This document shows, piece by piece, positions 1-6,261 of a DNA stretch of 7,066 nucleotides. Position numbers and translations under genes: made by a program. The stretch is from Verrucomicrobiota bacterium (GTDB lineage: Bacteria; Verrucomicrobiota; Lentisphaeria; Oligosphaerales; JAFGRS01), in contig JAGVUW010000531.1 of NCBI GenBank assembly GCA_019136035.1, forward strand, positions 1 through 7,066, given 5' to 3'. The notes beneath the pieces were generated by a model that worked only from the letters and a program-made list of their open reading frames with translations, did not search any database and was not told the DNA's origin. Numbering within the stretch: position 1 is the stretch's first letter; the number at the start of each line of letters is the position of its first letter.

Positions 1-1
1 C

Positions 2-724
2 GATCAGGAGGAGGTCGCGCGGCTCTTCAGCCAGTACCACTACATGGCCATCCCGGTGGTCGATGCCGAGGGCCGCCTGGTCGGCCAGGTCGAGGCCAGC
101 CAGGTCATCGGCATCATCCAGGAGGAGGCCACCGAGGACATGCAGCGCATGGTCGGCATGAGCGGCGAAGAGAGCGTCTTCACGCCGTGGCGGCGCTCGG
201 TCTCGCGGCGCGTGCCATGGCTGTCGGTGAATCTCCTCACCGCGGCCCTGGCGGCAACGGTCATCGCCGTCTTCGAGGAGACCCTGGCCGAGTGGACCGC
301 CCTGGCGGTCTTCCTGCCGGTGATCGCCGGCCAGAGCGGCAACGCCGGCATGCAGGCCCTCACGGTCACCATCCGCAGCCTGGCCCTCGGCGAGATCGAT
401 CGCGCCGCGGTGCGGCGTTTCTTAAGGAAGGAACTGGCGGTCGGGCTGCTCAACGGCCTGACCTTCGGGACGGCCGTCGGCCTGGCCGCGACCTTCTGGA
501 AGGGCAGCCCCGTGCTCGGGCTGGTCATCTTCGTGGCCATGCAACTGAATATGGTCGCCGCCGCTGCCGCAGGCGTCCTCATCCCCCTCGGCCTCAAGGC
601 CGTCGGCACCGACCCGGCGCTGTCCTCGAGCATCTTCCTGACCACGGTCACCGACGTCGCCGGGTTCTTCCTCTTCCTCGGCGCGGCGACGCTGTTCGTA
701 CCCTGGTTCGGCCACCTCTACTGA
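2..724 (+). CDS. mgtE: MgtE family magnesium channel/transporter, C-terminal part (5' end outside window)
   Basis: The frame is open from base 2, so the true start lies left of the window and 240 residues are visible; MgtE is usually about 450. MgtE is a homodimeric inner-membrane Mg2+ channel gated by a cytosolic N-domain and paired CBS domains. Visible residues 1-50 are the end of the second CBS domain (HYMAIPVVDAEGRLVGQV) and the following helix (EEATEDMQ). The pore domain follows, with five hydrophobic segments at about 71-94, 100-129, 145-166, 171-201 and 209-236. Signatures of the family are present: PVIAGQSGNAGMQ in the second segment, NMVAAAAAG in the fourth and TTVTDVAGFF in the fifth. 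Asp218 in the last motif corresponds to the pore aspartate that binds Mg2+ in characterised MgtE. The gene ends with TGA and converges on the minus-strand unit. Nothing suggests damage. The N-domain and first CBS domain lie outside the window. Confidence 0.95.
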   Translation, partial: DQEEVARLFSQYHYMAIPVVDAEGRLVGQVEASQVIGIIQEEATEDMQRMVGMSGEESVFTPWRRSVSRRVPWLSVNLLTAALAATVIAVFEETLAEWTALAVFLPVIAGQSGNAGMQALTVTIRSLALGEIDRAAVRRFLRKELAVGLLNGLTFGTAVGLAATFWKGSPVLGLVIFVAMQLNMVAAAAAGVLIPLGLKAVGTDPALSSSIFLTTVTDVAGFFLFLGAATLFVPWFGHLY

Positions 725-791
725 CGGATGCATCACCGACCCGACGCCGCCGGCCGCCGGAGTGACGGAGGATCCGTAGGGCGCGACCGGC

Positions 792-3700
792 TCACTCGAG
801 CGTGCCCGGCCGCACCATGACCCGGCGGCCCCAGGCGCCGCCGCCATAGGGCGCCACCACCTCGGCCGCCGGCCAGGCGCCATCGTCAAACTCCGGGTCT
901 TCCCAGCCCGCGACCGGCGCCGGAGCGGCACGCCACGACGCGTCGCTGTATAGCGTCGTCGTGGTGCCGTCGGCCTGCTTCATCACCAGCTCGAGGAGGA
1001 ACCCGCAGGGCGCCGCGCCGCCATCCTTGGCGCTGACCGCCAGGACGGCCCGACCCGACCGCAGACGCGAGGCGATGTCGACGCGGTCAGCACGGCTCCA
1101 GCCGCCGGGCTGCAGCGGCAGCGCGTCGCCGTTGATCGAGAGGGCGAACTCGTCGTCGCCGGCCACCGTCAGCACGGCCTCGGAGAGGTCCGCCGGCACA
1201 GTGAACACCCGCCGCAGACAGCACGACGAGTCGGCCTGGCCGCTGCTTCCCGGGTACCAGATCCAGTTGGCGCGGCCCTCGTAGAGGGTCAGGTCGCGGC
1301 GGTCTTCGACATCCTGACGGAGGCTCTCGCCGGCAGGCGCCTCCATCACCGCCGGCACCGGCACCAGCGGCGGCGGCAAGGTCGCCGTGGTGGCATAGAC
1401 ATGCACCCCGTGCGGCGCAAAGCGGTCCGAGAAACGCCCGTCGCGCACCGCCACGGTGCGCTCTTCGAAGAGGACATGGAGGACGCCGGTGAAGGGCACC
1501 GCCACCTCGGCCTCGAGGGCCTCGGCACTCTCGTTGGCCGCCAGCAGGTAGCTCTCGCCGCCGTGGACCTTGTGGAGGATCCTCAGGCCAGGCGCGTCGC
1601 AGCGCACGACCGGCGGCACCACCGCGGGCTCGACCAGGACCGCCGAGAGGTCGCGAAGCTCCGCAGCCACCCGCAGCAGCACCGGCCAGAACTCGGGCTC
1701 GTAGATGTAGTGCGTGCCCCACCAGGTGATGCCGGCAGCGCCGTGCAGGATGGCGTTGTAGGCCATGAAGCGGCTCTGCTCCCAGGTCGGGTAGATGGCA
1801 TCGGCGGCATGGCGATCGCTGAGGTGCTTCCAGGCAAAGCCCTGCAGGGCCATCCACACCGGCTTGCGGTTCTCGACACTCTCGCGCATCTTGTCGGCAT
1901 AGCGGCCGACGCTGGTGAGGCCCTTGTCCTCGAGATCGGAGTGGCTGCCGCCCTCGGGCACCGGGTAAATATCGACGCCGGTGATATCGCAGGCCTCGGC
2001 GTAGCGGGCGCAATCCGCGACCGTGCCGCGGGGTGCCTCGTTGCTCCAGATCGGGCGGTAGGGGTCGAGCTGACGGTGGAAGCGGTACACCTCGAGCAGC
2101 GGCCCCAGGGGCGTGCCGCACCACAGCGGCTCGTCGATGAGGAAGTAGCCCAGCAGCCCCGGGTGATTCCGTGTGGCCTCGGTGCGCTGGCGTGCCGCCG
2201 CCTCCCAGGCCAGGCGGCCGGCCGGATCCGCCGGCAGGGCATGGCGAATCCCGGCGACCGCCTTGATGTTGAAGCGGGCCATGCGGTCGAGGAGCTCGGG
2301 AGTCACCGTGGTGCGGTAGATCAGGTTGATGCCCGCCCGGCCGAGCTCGCTCAGGGCGCGGTCGCTGTCCGGCGCATGCCACAGGCCGATTGGGAAGAAC
2401 GGCTGGCCGTTGACCATGCAGACGTGGTCCTCGCGCAGCACCACCTCCACGGCGGCCGGCGGCAGGACCTCGACGGCGACTACGGCCTCGCCGGGAAGGG
2501 CCGCCTCACCGGCGCTCGCGTGTGCCCGCAGGCGGTAACGCCCCGCCGACAGGCCGGCGGCGGGGAGCCTGATCGCGGCCTGGCCGCCAACCACCGCGAC
2601 GTCCTGGGACTGCAGGGCCTTGCCGGCGGCATCCTCGAGCCACACGCGCGCCCGATCCGCACCCGGCGAAGCCACCCTCAGGGTCGCCCGCACGGCCTCC
2701 TGCGGCTGGCTGGCGTAGATCGTGTCGCGGTACACCGGCGCGTCCAGCCTTAACGACAGGGGCGGCGCCGCGACGACCTCGGCTGGGACCTCGACCAGAA
2801 CCAGGTCGTCGAGCAGCACCGCGCCGGGGCCACGGACCTCGCAGGAGATCGCCAGGCCGGCCGTGGGCTTGGCCGGCGCCGTGAACTCGAGGGTGCGCCG
2901 CTGCCAGCTCGCGAAGCAGTCCTGCCAGTCCTCGCCCTCGACCTGCTGGATGCCGCCGTAGTCGATGCCGTCGCGCTGCAGGCGTTGCCAGCTCACGCGG
3001 ACGCGGAAGAACTGGAAGCCGGTCGACTCGGCGGAGCCGCCGGCGGCCTTGACGGCATAGCTCAGGCGGTAACGCCGGCCCGGCTCGCTGGGTATACCCG
3101 CCTGGGTGGCACGCACCGCCGCCTCGGCGGACGGGCTGCGCAGCCGCAGCGCCGCCTGGCCGTCGGCGGCGTCGCCCTCGAGGATCTCGGCGCCATCCGT
3201 CAGAAGCCAGGCCGTCGTGCCGCCCTCGAAGCTCGAGCTGAAGAGGCTGCCCGGGCGCACGGCCTCACGGACCGGCTCGCCAATCGAGACGTCGTCGAAG
3301 GCGACCTGGCCGACATCCTTGAGCTGCAGCACCAGATACGGGCGACGGATGCCGGTCGGCAGGGTGACGACGAACATGGGGCGCTGCCAGTCGCCGGTGC
3401 CATCCTGCCAGTTGGCCACCGCCGTGGTGGAGCTGCCGTAGGAGCCGTCGGCCTTGGCCCACTCCAGGTAGGCGCGGTACTGCGAGCCGGCCGCAGCCCG
3501 CACGCGGTACTGCACGACGTAGGTCTTGCCGCCATCCATCGGCAGGTCGGACTGCAGCCACAGACTCGCCGCCTCGGCCTGGTCCTTGCTCAGGACCACC
3601 TGCCGACCACCATCGGCCGCCGGGGCCTCGACCCACGACCCCGTGGCGCGATTGCGGCACTGCCAGCCATCCGGCAGGCCGTCGCCATCGGCGTCGACCT

Positions 3701-3800
3701 CAAACCCGGGGTTGCGGACCAGGTTCTCCGCAGCACCCAGTGGCATTGCCCACAGCGCCCCCACCAGCACCGCCAGTGCTCGCGATATCCTGAGTGTCAT
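792..3800 (-). CDS. Secreted multi-domain glycoside-hydrolase-like protein (two galactose-binding-like domains, TIM barrel, C-terminal beta-sandwich)
   Basis: This reads as a 1002-residue exported protein. The start at 3800 is chosen because GGAGGG lies 7 bases upstream and a signal peptide begins there (MTLRISRALAVLVGALWAM, likely cut after Ala24 in GAA-EN). An upstream ATG at 3839 would put 13 unlikely residues before it. Domain order: a carbohydrate-binding-like sandwich at about 25-177, opening NLVRNPGFE with a Ca-binding-like DADGDGLPDGW and closing FDDVSI; a second such domain at about 184-339, closing LLDDLVL; an Ig-like stretch at about 347-446; a TIM barrel at about 454-725; a small beta region to about 808; and a final sandwich from about 845 (NWIWYPG), resembling accessory domains of rhamnosidase-type enzymes. 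In the barrel GYFLIDEP carries D556/E557 as likely strand-4 acid, DITGVDIYP is likely strand 6, PVWMALQGF likely strand 7, and GITWWGTHY strand 8. The canonical strand-7 Glu is absent (Q653). Exact GH family and substrate are not recognised. It is probably the last gene of its transcription unit. Confidence 0.88.
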   Translation of the reverse strand: MTLRISRALAVLVGALWAMPLGAAENLVRNPGFEVDADGDGLPDGWQCRNRATGSWVEAPAADGGRQVVLSKDQAEAASLWLQSDLPMDGGKTYVVQYRVRAAAGSQYRAYLEWAKADGSYGSSTTAVANWQDGTGDWQRPMFVVTLPTGIRRPYLVLQLKDVGQVAFDDVSIGEPVREAVRPGSLFSSSFEGGTTAWLLTDGAEILEGDAADGQAALRLRSPSAEAAVRATQAGIPSEPGRRYRLSYAVKAAGGSAESTGFQFFRVRVSWQRLQRDGIDYGGIQQVEGEDWQDCFASWQRRTLEFTAPAKPTAGLAISCEVRGPGAVLLDDLVLVEVPAEVVAAPPLSLRLDAPVYRDTIYASQPQEAVRATLRVASPGADRARVWLEDAAGKALQSQDVAVVGGQAAIRLPAAGLSAGRYRLRAHASAGEAALPGEAVVAVEVLPPAAVEVVLREDHVCMVNGQPFFPIGLWHAPDSDRALSELGRAGINLIYRTTVTPELLDRMARFNIKAVAGIRHALPADPAGRLAWEAAARQRTEATRNHPGLLGYFLIDEPLWCGTPLGPLLEVYRFHRQLDPYRPIWSNEAPRGTVADCARYAEACDITGVDIYPVPEGGSHSDLEDKGLTSVGRYADKMRESVENRKPVWMALQGFAWKHLSDRHAADAIYPTWEQSRFMAYNAILHGAAGITWWGTHYIYEPEFWPVLLRVAAELRDLSAVLVEPAVVPPVVRCDAPGLRILHKVHGGESYLLAANESAEALEAEVAVPFTGVLHVLFEERTVAVRDGRFSDRFAPHGVHVYATTATLPPPLVPVPAVMEAPAGESLRQDVEDRRDLTLYEGRANWIWYPGSSGQADSSCCLRRVFTVPADLSEAVLTVAGDDEFALSINGDALPLQPGGWSRADRVDIASRLRSGRAVLAVSAKDGGAAPCGFLLELVMKQADGTTTTLYSDASWRAAPAPVAGWEDPEFDDGAWPAAEVVAPYGGGAWGRRVMVRPGTLE

Positions 3801-3807
3801 CGGATCG

Positions 3808-3813
3808 CCCTCC
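3808..3813 (-). promoter_or_regulatory. Ribosome binding site that sets the start of the GH-like gene
   Basis: On the minus strand GGAGGG stands 7 bases before the ATG at 3800, near-ideal spacing. It selects this start over the in-frame ATGs at 3839 and 3836, and the chosen start gives a clean signal peptide. Confidence 0.75.
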
Positions 3814-3857
3814 ACCCACAGGCACGCCACATGCATCACGCCAGACCGCCCAGGGCC

Positions 3858-3876
3858 GACGCCCCGCCGGGCCGTC
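3858..3876 (-). other. Candidate stem-loop just after the M24 stop codon
   Basis: On the minus strand GACG-G-CCC-GGC-GGG-G-CGTC can fold into a 7-bp stem with one internal G/G mismatch and a 3-base loop. It begins 3 bases after the M24 stop codon and sits upstream of the GH-like gene. It is followed by GGCCC rather than a T run, so it is not a classical intrinsic terminator. It could protect the 3' end or partially attenuate, but GC-rich DNA makes such stems by chance. Confidence 0.25.
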
Positions 3877-3879
3877 TCC

Positions 3880-5067
3880 TCACACCGCCAGCAGGCCGCG
3901 ATGCGCGCCGGTCAGACAGCGCCCGCCGCCCGGCTCGACCACGAAGGTGTTCTCGATGCCGACCATGCCGATGCCGGGGAGGCCCTTCTTGGGCTCCAGC
4001 GCGATGACCATGGCCTCGGCCAGGGGCTCCTCGAAGCCGGCCGCGATGACTGGCCACTCGTCGATCTGCAGCCCGACGCCATGCCCCAGAAAGCGCACCT
4101 GCTGATCGCCGCAGCCCATGAAACCCTCCAGGAAGGCGGCATCAAGGTCGCGGGTGACGGCCGCGTGGATCTCGGCCGGGATCGCCCCGGGCCGCAGCAT
4201 CGCGGCGGCGGCATCCTGGATCTCGACACAGCGGCGGTGCGCCGCCTGCGCCGACGGCGGCAGCGCGCCGCCGAAGACGTAGGTCTGCGTCTTGTCGGTG
4301 TGGTAGCCATCGACACCGCAGCCGATGTCGACGAAGACCAGGTCGCCACGGCGCAGACGACGCTGACGGCTCCCCATCAGCGGCACCGCCGGACTCATGC
4401 CCTCGACCCCGCCGGGGCCCTCAAACGGATTCGGCCGCAGCGAATTCTCGCCGAAACAGACGTGTCCCAGAAAGAGCTCGGTGTCGAACATGGCCACGCG
4501 GGCCACGCCGTGGTGCCCGCCCAGGAGCATCGCCCGCAGGATCTCGGCGCCGAGGTCGGCCTCACTGAGGCCCTCGTGCAGCAGGCCGGGCACGACCTCC
4601 TCGAGGATGCGCTGGTGAATGCGCCCGGACGCGGTCTGCCGCTCGAGTTCCCAGGCGCTCTTCACGGCGCGCACCGCGGCCAGGTGCGGGTCGAGCGCCC
4701 CGATCGTGCCGAGAGCGAGGTGCTTGGTGAGGCGCTCCAGATGCGCCAGGGTCACCACCTCCTTCTCCAGCAGCACCGAGCGCGCCCCCCGCGGCCAGCC
4801 GGCCAGGAGATCGCGGAAACTCCGCATCGGCCGAACGTCGGCAAAGGCCGACTCCGAACGCGAACGCTCAAAACTGCGACGAACCCACAGCGTCGGCGCG
4901 CCCGCGCGCGGCACCACCAGCGCGCCGCTGGGCATGGTGCCGGTGAGGTAGTAGAGGTTGACCTTGCTCATCACCAGGGCAACCTCCCAGTCGGGGGCAG
5001 CGCGGTCCAGGCGCTGCAGCAGACGGGCCAGGCGGTCGGCGAGTTCCTCGGGCGGGACGAAGGCCAT
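3880..5067 (-). CDS. M24 family metallohydrolase (Xaa-Pro aminopeptidase/creatinase fold), catalytic His residues replaced
   Basis: The protein has 395 residues, no signal peptide and no membrane segment, so it is probably cytoplasmic. Residues 1-130 resemble the creatinase/prolidase N-terminal domain (VNLYYLTGTMPSGALVV) and about 145-390 form the pita-bread catalytic domain. All five dinuclear metal ligands expected for M24 are visible: D247 and D258 in DIGCGVDGYHTDKTQT, H329 in LGHGVGL, E358 in ALEPK and E372 in IENTF. Against E. coli PepP, recalled from memory, the two active-site histidines fall on N213 (GENSLRPN) and D336 (GLQIDEW), so classical Xaa-Pro peptidase activity is doubtful. 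About 35 residues between N213 and the first ligand, rich in Gly/Pro (FEGPGGVEGM), look longer than in PepP. The ATG at 5067 has AGAGGA 10 bases upstream. It lies 21 bases after the URO-D-like gene, implying co-transcription. The fold is certain; the substrate is not, and a peptidase, dipeptidase or C-N hydrolase role is possible. Confidence 0.9.
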   Translation of the reverse strand: MAFVPPEELADRLARLLQRLDRAAPDWEVALVMSKVNLYYLTGTMPSGALVVPRAGAPTLWVRRSFERSRSESAFADVRPMRSFRDLLAGWPRGARSVLLEKEVVTLAHLERLTKHLALGTIGALDPHLAAVRAVKSAWELERQTASGRIHQRILEEVVPGLLHEGLSEADLGAEILRAMLLGGHHGVARVAMFDTELFLGHVCFGENSLRPNPFEGPGGVEGMSPAVPLMGSRQRRLRRGDLVFVDIGCGVDGYHTDKTQTYVFGGALPPSAQAAHRRCVEIQDAAAAMLRPGAIPAEIHAAVTRDLDAAFLEGFMGCGDQQVRFLGHGVGLQIDEWPVIAAGFEEPLAEAMVIALEPKKGLPGIGMVGIENTFVVEPGGGRCLTGAHRGLLAV

Positions 5068-5088
5068 AGTCGGTCATTCCTCTTGCCA

Positions 5089-6162
5089 TCAGGTGTTGGC
5101 TCGCAGCCAGTCGAGGACGGCCTCGCCGGCGGCGGGGCTCGGAGCCGAACAGACGTAGAACACCAGGCGCGGGTCGAGGGCGCGGTGCAGGACCTTGATC
5201 GACTCCGGATCGCAGGGCGCCCAGACACTGACGCCCTTGCTCTGGATGCGCTGGAGGAGGTCCAGCCACTCGATGAACGGCTTATTGCGGGCGCCCGAGA
5301 CCCACTGGATGCAGTCCAGGCCGGGGATGGCACAGAGGTCGTCGAGGTGAACCAGGCATTCGGGGCCGTCGAGGTGGTACACCGTGTGCTCGAGGTAGGC
5401 CGCCTCCGCCTCCAGGGCCGGCATGACAAAGCGCCGGAAGTGCTCCGGGCCGATGAGGGCGGCGAAATCGCACTGGATGGTATTGGTCTTGACGGGGTGG
5501 TAGGCGGGGACCCACCCCAGGGTGCCGGTGCGGGCCATGCCGCCGGCCTGGTAGAGGCCATCGTAGACCTGACGGTAGATGGCATCGAGATCGCGCCGGG
5601 CGCGGTCGATAGCCTCGGGATAGTCCATCAGGTCCAGGCAGAGCCGTTCCGGGCTGCGGATGGCCGTGAGGGCGTCGAGGTTGCTGTGCAGGTCGAGGTG
5701 GGCCACCACCATCCGGCCGGCAAAGCCCTCGGCCAGGGCGGCGCAGAACGCCAGCATGCGCTGCCACCACGGGTTGGCCGGATCGAGCCGCAGCGGCAGG
5801 GCCGCCGACCAGTCCTCGACGCAGGGCACCACCCAGTTGGTGCCGTAGGGATTCGGGTCGAACTCGAGATCGGCGCCGAGCCAGGCCCCGAACATGTCCG
5901 GGCCGAAGCTCGGAGTGTAGGACGGTATCGCCTCGCCGCCCCACCAGATCGCCGCGGAGCGCTCGAGGACCTGCCGCACGATAGGCGCGAAGTCCTCGCG
6001 GGCGCCGGACAGGTAGGGCGGCGCCGGCGGCAGCGGCCGGCCGGGGTCCTTCGGCGCGGTGATCACGCAGCACGGCCGGTCGATCAGGTCGTGATCCCAG
6101 AAGGCCAGCCAGCGCGCCGTCGCCGCCTCGAGATCCGGCTTGAAGGCCAGACAGTCTGCCAT
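5089..6162 (-). CDS. URO-D family protein, putative corrinoid-dependent methyltransferase relative ('trimethylamine corrinoid protein 2'-like)
   Basis: The protein has 357 residues with no signal peptide, so it is probably cytoplasmic. The sequence pattern matches the uroporphyrinogen decarboxylase (URO-D) superfamily branch common in Lentisphaerae and Planctomycetes genomes, not true HemE. Recognisable blocks are MADCLAFKPDLEAATARW at the start, IQCDFAALIGPEHF (about 229-242), YHLDGPECLVHLDDL (262-276) and IPGLDCIQWVSG (279-290). URO-D-type methyltransferases such as MtaA/MtbA bind zinc through His-x-Cys and a Cys some 75-80 residues later. Here the equivalents appear to be H263-x-D265 and C338 in FYVCSAPS, so the ligand set is altered. 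The start at 6162 has GGAGG 5 bases upstream. An in-frame ATG at 6204 with AGAGGTGG upstream would add 14 residues outside the conserved block and cannot be excluded. The M24 gene follows 21 bases downstream. Methyl transfer is inference; no corrinoid-binding protein gene is visible. Confidence 0.85.
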   Translation of the reverse strand: MADCLAFKPDLEAATARWLAFWDHDLIDRPCCVITAPKDPGRPLPPAPPYLSGAREDFAPIVRQVLERSAAIWWGGEAIPSYTPSFGPDMFGAWLGADLEFDPNPYGTNWVVPCVEDWSAALPLRLDPANPWWQRMLAFCAALAEGFAGRMVVAHLDLHSNLDALTAIRSPERLCLDLMDYPEAIDRARRDLDAIYRQVYDGLYQAGGMARTGTLGWVPAYHPVKTNTIQCDFAALIGPEHFRRFVMPALEAEAAYLEHTVYHLDGPECLVHLDDLCAIPGLDCIQWVSGARNKPFIEWLDLLQRIQSKGVSVWAPCDPESIKVLHRALDPRLVFYVCSAPSPAAGEAVLDWLRANT

Positions 6163-6167
6163 GGTCG

Positions 6168-6172
6168 CCTCC
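6168..6172 (-). promoter_or_regulatory. Ribosome binding site favouring the 6162 start of the URO-D-like gene
   Basis: GGAGG on the minus strand lies 5 bases before the ATG at 6162. A competing site, AGAGGTGG at 6211-6218, precedes the in-frame ATG at 6204. The conserved family block begins at the 6162 Met, and the intervening codons include several A- or T-ending ones unlike the rest of the gene, which favours the shorter form. Confidence 0.55.
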
Positions 6173-6228
6173 GTGCTGCCCTCGGGAATCCCTGCCGATG
6201 CCATTCGGAACCACCTCTGCCGCCCCGT

Positions 6229-6257
6229 ACTATGCCCAGCGGTGCCACCGGCCGCAA
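6229..6257 (-). promoter_or_regulatory. Weak promoter-like pair in the gap upstream of the URO-D-like gene
   Basis: Reading the minus strand, TTGCGG (6257-6252) is followed after exactly 17 bases by CATAGT (6234-6229), giving 3/6 and 4/6 matches to the sigma70 consensus. CATAGT lies within one of the few AT-richer spots of the gap. The spacer holds a short perfect inverted repeat, CGGTG-C-CACCG at 6240-6250. It could drive an internal transcript of the last three genes. Matches this weak arise by chance. Confidence 0.2.
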
Positions 6258-6261
6258 GGGC

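Noticed and set aside
725..791. Possible bidirectional terminator between mgtE and the GH-like gene: CGGAT/ATCCG ends (725-729, 772-776) and an ACGGA-GGA-TCCGT hairpin (765-777).
   Set aside because: Stems are only 5 bp and no T run follows on either strand; not distinguishable from chance in GC-rich sequence. A Rho-type or unrecognised terminator may still exist here.
1401..2753. Long plus-strand open frame of 450 codons opposite the GH-like gene.
   Set aside because: High GC makes antisense frames open. Its translation is rich in Arg, Ala, Gly and His with no domain, while the minus-strand frame shows a coherent TIM barrel.
3801..3839. An upstream start for the GH-like gene at 3839.
   Set aside because: It adds residues that would bury the signal peptide, while the ATG at 3800 has a near-ideal ribosome binding site and begins directly with a signal sequence.
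2985..4007. Plus-strand open frame of 340 codons opposite the 5' part of the GH-like gene and the end of the M24 gene.
   Set aside because: It crosses two real minus-strand genes, has low-complexity composition, and no recognisable motif.
5089..6162. True uroporphyrinogen decarboxylase (hemE).
   Set aside because: The blocks seen (HLDG, IQWVSG, QCDFAALIGPEHF) fit the methyltransferase-like branch, and the N-terminal substrate-binding arginine motif typical of HemE is not visible.
5282..6214. Minus-strand open frame of 310 codons in another frame over the URO-D-like gene.
   Set aside because: The translation is an Arg/Gly/Pro/Ala-rich shadow; the alternative frame contains clear URO-D family blocks.
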